From the NCBI GenBank assembly GCA_964632755.1, contig CAZWDT010000007.1:1-55980 (forward strand): 55,980 nucleotides of DNA. The letters run 5' to 3'. This DNA comes from JAFGMR01 sp964632755 (GTDB lineage Archaea > Halobacteriota > Methanosarcinia > Methanotrichales > Methanotrichaceae). The notes beneath the pieces were generated by a model, which did no database searches, had not been told where the DNA came from, and saw only the letters and a program-made list of their open reading frames with translations. The position numbers were made by a program, and so were the translations under genes. Position 1 is the stretch's first letter; each line of letters opens with the position of its first letter. Shown here in pieces: positions 15,880 to 23,327 of this stretch.

Positions 15880-17070
15880 TCAGATGTACGTAGGGCCTGC
15901 ATTGCCTTCGGGAGACTCAGTGGGGCTTGCGATCTTTTTCATCAGCGACATGATGCCCGGCTTTGCCTCCCTTGGGGGTCCCATCTGGAATCCTGGAATA
16001 TCGAGGCCGGAGCCTCCGAAGAACTCCTTGTTGAGCCGGTCCTTGATCTCGTCGAATATCCTCTTGTAGGCGACGCAGTGGGGGTCGACGCTCAAAACCT
16101 TCCCACCGGTCGGCGCCATGGCGTTATAGGGGCAGCCGCCCCGGCAGTACTTGATATGAGCGCAGCTTTTGCATTCCCGGTCGACGAACTCCTTGAACTG
16201 GTGCATGACCTTCCAAGCGTCGGATCTCGCCAGGTCCTCCATAGTTGGATGATCGTAGACGCTTCCCATCACGAACTCCGGCATGCCCACGAAGCGATAG
16301 CAGGGATATATGCTGCCATCGGGTCCCACCGCAAAGGTATCCCCCATGCAATCGACATAGGTGCATACGGTTCCACGGCCGACGAGGACGCATCTTAAGA
16401 GGTCGTCGATGTTTCGAATCTCAATCTTGTCCATGTTCTCGATATATTTATCGAGGAGATAGACCAAGAGTTCCCCATACTCTTCGGGGGGAAGCGCCCA
16501 TCTATCCGGATCCCGGTCACGCAGAGACGGTAGCGCCGGATGGAGCTTGAAGGTAAAGCCGTTCTCCAGGAAGAAGTTGAAGATCTCCTCCTTGAATTTG
16601 ACGGAGTACGATGTAAACGTGCAGATGAACTGGACCTGGAGGCCAGCCTCCTTAGCAATCTCGAGGCCTCGCATCGTCTTCTCGAAGTAGCCCTCGCTCC
16701 TCTGCAGGTCGTTGAGCTCCTTTGGGCCGTCGATGCTCGATCCGATGGGGATCTTGTACTTGGCAAGCACCCTTGCCAGCTCCGGCGTGAGCTTCCAGAG
16801 GTTGGTCTGCAATGCAAAGGCGATTCTCAGGTGAGACAACCCCTGGGTGAGCAAAGGCAGGGCCTGACGATAGAACTCAACGCCCGCTAAGAGCGGCTCT
16901 CCTCCGTGGAATGTGAATGTGATCGTCTCATTCCTGAAATCCTTGAGCCACTCGACCACCTCCTCGATCGTCTCTATGCTCATCATGGGAGAGCCCTCGT
17001 CAGAGCTCCAGCAGTAGCCGCAGTTAGAAGGGCAGCCGAGCGTTGGGATCAGCATCACGTGAAAGGGCAT
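15880..17070 (-). CDS. Radical SAM/SPASM peptide-modifying (anSME-like) enzyme
   Basis: A protein of about 396 aa. The radical SAM motif GCPSNCGYCW supplies the CX3CX2C cluster ligands near residue 13-20. FTFHGGEPLL is the GGEP motif. The C-terminal SPASM region has CTYVDCMGD, YPCYRF, and CKSCAHIKYCRGGCPYNAM...PHC, with enough Cys for two auxiliary clusters. Relatives include anaerobic sulfatase maturases and methanogen-specific peptide modifiers. The start is uncertain: the frame reaches 17103, but a TATA (CTATTAATACC, 17104-17114) would start transcription near 17083, so ATG 17070 is preferred. No sulfatase gene lies nearby. The convergent secreted repeat protein is the best local substrate candidate, since relics of both genes occur together. 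Confidence 0.87.
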   Translation of the reverse strand: MPFHVMLIPTLGCPSNCGYCWSSDEGSPMMSIETIEEVVEWLKDFRNETITFTFHGGEPLLAGVEFYRQALPLLTQGLSHLRIAFALQTNLWKLTPELARVLAKYKIPIGSSIDGPKELNDLQRSEGYFEKTMRGLEIAKEAGLQVQFICTFTSYSVKFKEEIFNFFLENGFTFKLHPALPSLRDRDPDRWALPPEEYGELLVYLLDKYIENMDKIEIRNIDDLLRCVLVGRGTVCTYVDCMGDTFAVGPDGSIYPCYRFVGMPEFVMGSVYDHPTMEDLARSDAWKVMHQFKEFVDRECKSCAHIKYCRGGCPYNAMAPTGGKVLSVDPHCVAYKRIFDEIKDRLNKEFFGGSGLDIPGFQMGPPREAKPGIMSLMKKIASPTESPEGNAGPTYI

Positions 17071-17125
17071 TCTCGAAGCACCATTATCGTCGGCTCTCTC
17101 CAAGGTATTAATAGATTTGCTGCAA

Positions 17126-17167
17126 TGCTATACATGCGCTGCTATACATGCAATGCTCTACATGGAA
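17126..17167. repeat. Three tandem copies of a 14-bp unit between divergent genes
   Basis: TGCTATACATGCGC, TGCTATACATGCAA and TGCTCTACATGGAA follow one another without gaps. They lie directly upstream of the radical SAM promoter and run into the start of the next plus-strand ORF. The TATACA core may also act as a TATA element for that ORF. An operator for a dimeric or oligomeric regulator is the likely role. Confidence 0.6.
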
Positions 17168-17392
17168 ATGCCTTCCAAAGTATGGATAACGGAAAAATTA
17201 TTTATCGATGGACACGAAGTAGATGGTTTGGATATAGGGCTATGGAAGAAGAGATATTTCGGCATGCTGCCGCTGGGCGGGGCAGAGGAGTTCGATGAGA
17301 TCCTTGGAGGACTTGCGTGGAGGACTGAGGAGTTGAAAGATGGCCTTGCGACTGCGCATAAGGAAGCGTGTTTGGGATCGCGCCGTCGATAG
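17162..17392 (+). CDS. Small hypothetical protein
   Basis: About 76 aa from an ATG at 17162 (or 17168), beginning MEMPSKVWITEKLFIDGHEVDGLDIG and ending in a basic tail. I do not recognise it. The start codon lies in the third copy of the 14-bp repeat, and the first two copies contain TATACA about 27-32 bp upstream, compatible with leaderless expression. Coding potential is modest, so it may be a fragment. Confidence 0.35.
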   Translation: MEMPSKVWITEKLFIDGHEVDGLDIGLWKKRYFGMLPLGGAEEFDEILGGLAWRTEELKDGLATAHKEACLGSRRR

Positions 17393-17469
17393 TTCGTCCA
17401 AAATCCTCGCCAGCCGGCACGAAATATCTGATACGATCAGAAGTTCTCGAATATTGTGAGGTGTAGGAG

Positions 17470-17733
17470 ATGGTAGACGAATACTCGGATGAAGAGCTGG
17501 AAGAGATCTCGGAGAGGATCTCTGGATGGTTTGTTGAGTTCTCTGAGAGCAAGTACTTCGAGGAGCTGACCGAGGAGCAGAAGAAGGAGGCAGAGTTTGC
17601 AGTCAAACGGCGGCACACCCCGCAGCAAGCTAGCAGGGTATTCATTTTTAAGATTAAGTCCAAACGTTCAGGCCGTTCCATCAATTGTTTCAGAAGGAAA
17701 GGCTTAATCCGGAATGTCGGTTCAATTCAATAA
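17470..17733 (+). CDS. Small acidic hypothetical protein
   Basis: An 87-aa frame with a good Shine-Dalgarno (GAGGTG, about 7-12 nt before the ATG). The first 48 residues are acidic and helical (DEYSDEELEEISERISGWFVEF, FEELTEEQKKEAEFAVKRR). After that the composition changes to a basic, low-GC tail (VFIFKIKSKRSGR) unlike the start. This looks like a gene whose 3' end was replaced by other DNA. No function can be given. Confidence 0.45.
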   Translation: MVDEYSDEELEEISERISGWFVEFSESKYFEELTEEQKKEAEFAVKRRHTPQQASRVFIFKIKSKRSGRSINCFRRKGLIRNVGSIQ

Positions 17734-17760
17734 TCCCCAAAAACAGCGAGGAAGCACCCC

Positions 17761-20484
17761 ATGACCAGCCGAGAGAGCCTCCACTCCCTCCCGATCGAGA
17801 TCGTCCTGGCCCGCCTCAACACCAATCCCTCGGGCCTCGATAGGTCCGATGCCGTAAGAAGGCTTGAGGAGCACGGGCCAAACGAGCTAGAGAAGACGCG
17901 GAAAAAGAGCTATCTTCTGGAGTACCTCCGGCAGTACCTCCAGTTCTTCGCCCTCCTCCTTGAGGTTGCAGCAGCCCTCTCCTTCGTTGCAAGCTACTAC
18001 TCACCAGGCGAAGGCTACGAGATCCTCGCGGGCGCAATCCTTGGCGCAGTCTTCATCAACGCAACCTTCGCCTTCTGGCAGGAGTACAAGGCCGACAAGA
18101 CCGTGGAGGCCCTCCTGAAGCTCATTCCCACCATGGTGAAGGTGAGGAGGAAAGGCAAAGTAGAGGTGGTGAACGCAAGGGAGATCGTTCCAGGCGACCT
18201 TTTAATCGTCGACGAGGGAGACAGGATCGGGGCCGACGCAATCCTGATCGAAGCCAACTCCCTCTACGTCAACATGGCAGCCCTGACCGGCGAGGCAGAG
18301 CCCGCAAGGAGGATCGCCGAGATCGATCTCTGCGACGATATATTGGATGCGAGAAACGTCCTCTTCGCCGGGACGACCGTTGCCTTGGGAAACGGCCTTG
18401 GAGTCGTCTATAGAACGGGAATGAAGACCGAGTTTGGAAGAATCGCATCGCTCTCAAAGGAGGTCGAGAGAAGGCCGACTCCGATGCAGATCGAGATCAT
18501 CAGGATAACGAGGATCCTCACCCTCGCAGCCCTCCTGGTTGGTGGGGTCTTCTTCGCCCTCGGCGTTGCTTCGGGGCAGGGATGGCTCGTTGCAGCCATA
18601 TTCGCCCTTTCCCTGATCGTTGCCAACGTTCCCGAGGGCATGCTTCCCACAATCACGCTATCCCTCTCTCTTGCAAGCCGCAACATGGCGAGGAGAAACG
18701 CCCTGATCAAGAACCTGGACTCGGCCCAGACTCTTGGAAGCGCAACGGTGATATGCACCGACAAGACCGGAACGATCACCAGAAACGAGATGACCTTGAA
18801 GGAGATCTATCTTTCGAGCGGCGAGGAGGCGTCCGTCAGCGGAGAGGGATACTATGACGACGGCGAGATCAGCTTCTCAGAGGAGAGGCCAGACTCCCTC
18901 GACCGGCTTGGGTTCCTCCTTCTGGCGGGCGCTCTGAACTGCAGGGCAGTGATCGAAGGGGATGCTGCGTTCGGCGACCCAACGGAGCTTGCAATCGTTG
19001 CCGCCGCAAAGAAGGCCCGGGTTCGAGTGGATGCATACAGGAAGGTCGGGGAGATCCCCTTCTCAAGCGACCGGAAGATGATGTCGACGGTCTGTGAAAG
19101 GGTGGAGAAGAGGGAGGGAGAAGGAGAGGGAGAAAGCGAAGCGGGGAAGGTCATCTTCTCCAAGGGCGCGCCTGAGGTATTGATCGAGCTCTCCGGCCGT
19201 TTCATCGACGATGCGGGTCGTATCCGGCCCCTTGGCGACGTCGAACGCAGGAGGATCGAGGCCAAGGCCGAGGAGCTGGAGCGAAAGGCCTACAGGCTTC
19301 TTGCAATCGCCTATAAGGAGGGGGAGGACGAGGCCGACTTGATCTTCCTCGGGCTTTTTGCGATCATGGACCTTCCCCGGGAGGAGGTCAACGATGCGAT
19401 TAGAAAGTGCCAGCTAGCATCGATCAGGGTCATGATCCTCACCGGAGACAATCCCCTGACTGCAAGGGCGATCGCCGAGAAGGTGGGGCTTGAGGTCGAC
19501 GTGGCCCTGACGGGCGACGAGATCCGGGAGATTCCGGACGGGGATCTCGCAAAGCTCCTCAAAGACAAGAACGTCCTCTTTGCGAGGGTGAGGTCGGAGC
19601 AGAAGCTCCGGATCGCCGCCCTCCTCCAGGAGAACGGGGAGGTTGTGGCGATGACCGGCGACGGCGTAAACGACGCTCCGGCCTTGAGGAAGGCCGATAT
19701 CGGGATCTCCATGGGGATAAAGGGCACAGAAGTTGCGAAGGAAGCGGCCGACATGATCCTTCTCGACGACAACTTCGCTTCGATCGTTGCCGCCATTGAG
19801 GAAGGGAGGACAGTCTACTTCAACATCAAGAAGTTCGTGACATACATCCTCTCGTCGAACGTCCCTGAGATCGTGCCCTACATACTCTTCTTCTTCCTGA
19901 AGATTCCGCTCCCCTTGTCGATTATCCAGATCCTATCCATCGACCTTGGATCCGACATGCTCCCGGGGCTCGCGCTTGGAAGCGAGGCCTCTGAGGAGGA
20001 CATCATGGAGCGGCCTCCTGTCGGCAAATACGAGCGAATCCTCGACTGGGAGGTCTTCAAGCGTGGGTACTTCTTCTTGGGGGCAATCGAGGGGGCTTCA
20101 GCGATTGCCGCCTTCATCGGGTTCTTGTTCTTGAACGGCTGGCATTATGGGGACCTCTCGATCTCAAACACCGTCCTTCACAGGCAGGCGATGACGATGA
20201 CACTTCTCGGCGCCGTGAGCTGCCAGCTCTTCAACGTCTGGACGCTCCGGTCCTGGGAGCACTCGGCCTTCGATAAGGGGCTCTTTAAGAACAAGCTTCT
20301 GATCGTCGCAATCCTCATAGAGCTCGTCTGGATATACGCCCTCTTGAACGTAGGGGTCGTTCAGCTGGTCTTCAACACCGCTCACGTACCCTCGCGGTAC
20401 CTCTGGCTCCTCCTTCCCTTCCCAGTCCTCCTCTTTGCAAGCCACGAGGCTTACAAGTCGAGGATCCGAAAGAGGGGGCGATGA
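17761..20484 (+). CDS. P2-type cation-transporting P-type ATPase
   Basis: A 907-aa P-type ATPase with all core motifs: actuator TGE (176-178), membrane helix 4 motif VPEGM (290-294), phosphorylation site DKTGT (Asp334), KGAPE nucleotide-binding motif, and TGDGVNDAP (632-640) in the P domain. Two helices precede the actuator, two surround PEGM, and about six lie at the C-terminus, giving the usual ten. The VANVPEGMLPTITLSLSLA segment and following NALIKNLDSAQTLGSATVICTDK resemble Na+/K+-, H+- and Ca2+-ATPases rather than heavy-metal pumps. The transported ion cannot be settled from sequence; Na+ or Ca2+ export is likely. It seems to be a single-gene transcription unit. Confidence 0.92.
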   Translation: MTSRESLHSLPIEIVLARLNTNPSGLDRSDAVRRLEEHGPNELEKTRKKSYLLEYLRQYLQFFALLLEVAAALSFVASYYSPGEGYEILAGAILGAVFINATFAFWQEYKADKTVEALLKLIPTMVKVRRKGKVEVVNAREIVPGDLLIVDEGDRIGADAILIEANSLYVNMAALTGEAEPARRIAEIDLCDDILDARNVLFAGTTVALGNGLGVVYRTGMKTEFGRIASLSKEVERRPTPMQIEIIRITRILTLAALLVGGVFFALGVASGQGWLVAAIFALSLIVANVPEGMLPTITLSLSLASRNMARRNALIKNLDSAQTLGSATVICTDKTGTITRNEMTLKEIYLSSGEEASVSGEGYYDDGEISFSEERPDSLDRLGFLLLAGALNCRAVIEGDAAFGDPTELAIVAAAKKARVRVDAYRKVGEIPFSSDRKMMSTVCERVEKREGEGEGESEAGKVIFSKGAPEVLIELSGRFIDDAGRIRPLGDVERRRIEAKAEELERKAYRLLAIAYKEGEDEADLIFLGLFAIMDLPREEVNDAIRKCQLASIRVMILTGDNPLTARAIAEKVGLEVDVALTGDEIREIPDGDLAKLLKDKNVLFARVRSEQKLRIAALLQENGEVVAMTGDGVNDAPALRKADIGISMGIKGTEVAKEAADMILLDDNFASIVAAIEEGRTVYFNIKKFVTYILSSNVPEIVPYILFFFLKIPLPLSIIQILSIDLGSDMLPGLALGSEASEEDIMERPPVGKYERILDWEVFKRGYFFLGAIEGASAIAAFIGFLFLNGWHYGDLSISNTVLHRQAMTMTLLGAVSCQLFNVWTLRSWEHSAFDKGLFKNKLLIVAILIELVWIYALLNVGVVQLVFNTAHVPSRYLWLLLPFPVLLFASHEAYKSRIRKRGR

Positions 20485-20524
20485 CAATAGATAATCCACT
20501 ACCAAATCCTGGGCGACCAATCGG

Positions 20525-20769
20525 GATGAACGGGTTCTTGTCTACCGTCGATGACAGCAGACGAGATCCTGATAATCGCCCTCAACTTCTCAGACAATGA
20601 AACATACGTCCCCATTCACTTCGGCCATGCAGGCAGTTGGGTCGATATCATCGAGGCCAGTTATGAGAACTGCCAACGTCCATACGCCAAGTCGGTGACA
20701 GATCCCACGGCTCGCGAATGGGTCTCCATTCCAAGCAACTTCGGAAGGATTCTGCGCCTGGAGCCGTAA
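20525..20769 (+). pseudogene. C-terminal relic of an alpha-amylase family (GH13) enzyme
   Basis: The last 72 codons (from 20551) read ILIIALNFSDNETYVPI..., and end WVSIPSNFGRILRLEP. This matches the C-terminal beta-sandwich that closes many GH13 amylases and trehalose synthases. Upstream, ERVLVYRR appears in another frame and is followed by a stop, so a frameshift separates the pieces. Nothing of the catalytic barrel is left in the 40 bp between here and the ATPase stop. It is therefore a truncated remnant, lying next to tRNA-Glu. Confidence 0.5.
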
Positions 20770-20847
20770 TGCCAGCGACGGATTTCTAGGATCAACGGCT
20801 ACGTCAAGAAATAGGCCGCCATCCTCCAGTTAGCCATACGGGTAATC

Positions 20848-20925
20848 TGGTGCTCCGGTAGGGATTTGAACCCTAGTCGAAGGAGTGAGAGTCCTTCATG
20901 ATTGGCCGAGCTACACTACCGGAGC
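20848..20925 (-). tRNA. tRNA-Glu (CUC)
   Basis: On the minus strand the acceptor arm GCTCCGG (20919-20925) pairs with CCGGAGC (20852-20858). The anticodon loop is CTCTCAC on a five-pair stem (AAGGA/TCCTT), giving anticodon CUC for Glu. The T loop is GGTTCAAAT. The discriminator A is followed by CCA (20848-20850), so the CCA end is encoded. Confidence 0.93.
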
Positions 20926-20952
20926 GCGGAGGGGGGGTTGCTCTCCCGGCAT

Positions 20953-21621
20953 TTAATCCTTTTGGCCAGGATGCCGGAAGTTGCAGATCTCCTCGAGCCC
21001 ACAGGCGCTACAGAGGGGGGACCTTGCCCGACAGACAGCCCTGCCGTGCTTGATGAGGTTCAGATGCATCGAGAGGTACTTGTCCGGGGGGACGATTCTC
21101 TCGAGAACCTCCTGGGCCCTCTCGATGCTCGCCTTCTGCGGAACAAGGCCAAGGCGGGAAGCCACCCTATAAACATGGGTGTCGACCGGCATTGTGGGGC
21201 GTCCAAATCCGAAGAGGAGGACGACTGCCGCCGTCTTCGGCCCGACTCCAGGGAGGGATAAAAGGAACTCCCTTCCCTCTTCAAGGCTCATATCCCCGAG
21301 AAACCCAAGGTCCATGGAGCCGGCCCTCTCAAGCACCCTCGCCAGGGCCTCCTTTATGCGGGGGGCCTTGATCCGGGAAAGCCCCCCTAGGCGGATCTGG
21401 CCTGCAACCTCTTCTGTAGGAACAAGGAGCAGGCGGCCATAGTCGGGATATGCCTCTTTCAGGGCGGCAAAGGCCCTTTCCGAGTTCGTGTCAGACGTGT
21501 TCTGGGAGAGGATGGTGATCACGAGGAGATCGAGCGGATCCCTCCCTTCCAGCACGGGGAGGCCATAGATCCCCTCCAGGATTCCTGTGCAGTCGAGAAC
21601 CTTCTTCTCCAAACCTTGCAT
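20953..21621 (-). CDS. nth: Endonuclease III family DNA glycosylase/AP lyase
   Basis: A 222-aa HhH-GPD glycosylase. The helix-hairpin-helix LPGVGPKTA carries the catalytic Lys129, followed by VDTHVYR with Asp147. Four cysteines (C197, C204, C207, C213) in the CX6CX2CX5C arrangement bind the [4Fe-4S] cluster. ILSQNTSD near residue 37-44 is the usual N-terminal motif. It removes oxidised pyrimidines and cuts the abasic site. The TATA at 21647-21655 is about 30 nt before the ATG, so the mRNA is probably leaderless. The gene ends 27 bp before tRNA-Glu. Confidence 0.93.
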   Translation of the reverse strand: MQGLEKKVLDCTGILEGIYGLPVLEGRDPLDLLVITILSQNTSDTNSERAFAALKEAYPDYGRLLLVPTEEVAGQIRLGGLSRIKAPRIKEALARVLERAGSMDLGFLGDMSLEEGREFLLSLPGVGPKTAAVVLLFGFGRPTMPVDTHVYRVASRLGLVPQKASIERAQEVLERIVPPDKYLSMHLNLIKHGRAVCRARSPLCSACGLEEICNFRHPGQKD

Positions 21622-21646
21622 AACCTTGGGATCTGGCCAGCCCCCG

Positions 21647-21655
21647 ATTATATAG
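21647..21655. promoter_or_regulatory. Shared TATA element of nth and the MgtC-like gene
   Basis: ATTATATAG is nearly symmetrical and lies 26-34 bp from the nth ATG on one side and 47-55 bp from the MgtC-like ATG on the other. It could direct transcription both ways; one TATA serving both genes would make them mutually exclusive at any moment. Confidence 0.45.
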
Positions 21656-21701
21656 CTTGCATCCGAAACCTAATTAGGGATTGATCGAGAGGGATTATTA
21701 G

Positions 21702-22946
21702 ATGCAGTTCCTCACCCTCTACCCCTTCCTCCTCTCCATGCTCATTGGAGCCCTAATAGGCACCGAGCGACAGCGCCGGCTCGCCCAGGAGAGGATTCGA
21801 GGAGTTGCGGGCCTGCGCACGTTCACGCTCATCGCAATGCTAGGAACGCTATCCTCCAAGCTCGCGGAGACCTATGGTCCCTTCTTCGCGCTCGCAGCGC
21901 TCGCGAGCTTCGTCGTCCTGATTGGGATCAGCTACTCGGCCTCTGTCAACGCCCAACACCGCCTCGACCTCACAGGCGCCGTTGCCGCAGTGATCACATT
22001 CGCACTTGGGATGCTCTGTGGCATCGACGAATCGAGCCTGCTTGCCGTGGCCCTTGGCATAATCACAACCTGGGTCCTTGCGACGAAGACGATCACACAT
22101 AGATATGTGGAGGCCCTGACCGAGGCCGATCTTCTCGATACTCTCAAGATGGGCCTGATGGCTCTCGTGATCTACCCCCTCCTGCCAGAAGAGCCAATCG
22201 ATCCCCTGGGCGTCCTAAGCCCTAGGGAGATCTGGCTCATGGTGGTCCTCGTCAGCCTGATCGGCTACGTCGGCTACATACTCATCCGGATACTCGGCAC
22301 CCGAAGGGGTCTATCGCTTACAGGCGTGTTTGGAGGGCTCGTATCGAGCACTGCGGTTACAATGGCGATGGCCTCTGAAGTCAGGGCGCAAAGGGAGATT
22401 TGCGCAACTGCCGTCTTTGCGGCAACTATCGCGAGCTGCACCATGTTTCCTCGAATGCTCTTCATCGTCCTCGTGGTCAATCGAGAGCTCTTCTTGGACC
22501 TTCTGCCCAGCCTTTCTGCGATGACTATTCTTGGAGTGGGCCTCGCCTTCCTTCTCCAGAGGGAGAAGAGGGTAGGGGGAACGGATATCGGCCTTAAAGA
22601 TCCCTTCCGCATCGTCCCGGCCCTGAAGTTCGGGGCCTTCTTTGCCTTCATCCTCCTCGTATCGAAGATCGCAACGATCCACTTTGGCGATGCCGGAACT
22701 TACGCTGCAAGCATCATATCAGGGCTAGCCGACGTCGATGCCATAACCCTCTCGCTCGCAACGCTTGCCCGCTCAGGCCTCGCCCCCGATGTGGCGGTGA
22801 AGGCAATCACGATAGCGGCTATTACAAATACCCTCGTCAAGCTCACGATCGCATACGTACTTGGGAGCAGGGAGTTTGGAGACCGGATGGCAATGATATT
22901 ATTGCCTACTGCAGCAGTCGGAATCCTCGTGGCCCTGGCGTTATAG
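21702..22946 (+). CDS. MgtC/SapB and DUF4010 membrane protein
   Basis: A 414-aa integral membrane protein with about twelve hydrophobic segments. The N-terminal half has the MgtC/SapB signature LIGALIGTERQRR followed by GLRTFTLIAMLG. The C-terminal half is a DUF4010 domain with FGGLVSSTAVTMAMA and ASIISGLADVDAITLSLA. MgtC proteins are linked to growth at low Mg2+ and to ATP synthase control in bacteria. The function of the DUF4010 fusion is not known in archaea. It stands alone between nth and tRNA-Val. Confidence 0.88.
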   Translation: MQFLTLYPFLLSMLIGALIGTERQRRLAQERIRGVAGLRTFTLIAMLGTLSSKLAETYGPFFALAALASFVVLIGISYSASVNAQHRLDLTGAVAAVITFALGMLCGIDESSLLAVALGIITTWVLATKTITHRYVEALTEADLLDTLKMGLMALVIYPLLPEEPIDPLGVLSPREIWLMVVLVSLIGYVGYILIRILGTRRGLSLTGVFGGLVSSTAVTMAMASEVRAQREICATAVFAATIASCTMFPRMLFIVLVVNRELFLDLLPSLSAMTILGVGLAFLLQREKRVGGTDIGLKDPFRIVPALKFGAFFAFILLVSKIATIHFGDAGTYAASIISGLADVDAITLSLATLARSGLAPDVAVKAITIAAITNTLVKLTIAYVLGSREFGDRMAMILLPTAAVGILVALAL

Positions 22947-23025
22947 GGGAAGCCCGCGTAGAGACGGTTCGGCCGAAGAAGGCGACGCTCAATCCTTTGG
23001 ACGTGCAGAATCGCGAAAGAGAAGA

Positions 23026-23099
23026 TGGGCCCGACGCGATTCGAACGCGTGATCCCCGCCGTGTAAGGGCGATGTCATAACCAGCTAGACCACGGGCCC
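23026..23099 (-). tRNA. tRNA-Val (UAC)
   Basis: On the minus strand the acceptor arm GGGCCCG (23093-23099) pairs with CGGGCCC (23027-23033). The anticodon loop CTTACAC gives anticodon UAC for Val. The T loop GTTCGAATC is standard. The discriminator A (23026) is not followed by CCA, unlike tRNA-Glu in this window. Confidence 0.93.
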
Positions 23100-23180
23100 T
23101 CGCCAGCACCATCCATAATTCTGGTGATATTAGATTCTATCGCTCCGATCTTGACAGCGGAAGGAAAGGAAGATGGATCC

Positions 23181-23209
23181 CTCGCTGCTTAAGCATGGTT
23201 AGCAGCGAG
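23181..23209. other. Stem-loop in the tRNA-Val/symporter gap
   Basis: CTCGCTGCT (23181-23189) and AGCAGCGAG (23201-23209) form a perfect 9-bp stem around an 11-nt loop. It sits in a 228-bp gap with no gene, downstream of the symporter and upstream of tRNA-Val. It may be the symporter transcript end or a small structured RNA. Confidence 0.4.
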
Positions 23210-23327
23210 GTGAGCGATCGAGGCCGCGCAGAGGGCATCGATCATTCGTCCAAGGGAGCGATGGAGATGCAAGATGCTGCTGGCGCTATCATTGGATCTT
23301 CCCATCAGCTATCCTCCGGCCTTCCCA

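Noticed and set aside
17126..17167. The 14-bp tandem repeats as a CRISPR array
   Set aside because: Units are 14 bp, directly adjacent without spacers, and there are no cas genes in the window.
20902..21261. Plus-strand frame running across tRNA-Glu and nth
   Set aside because: It crosses a tRNA gene and is antisense to nth; no coding pattern supports it.
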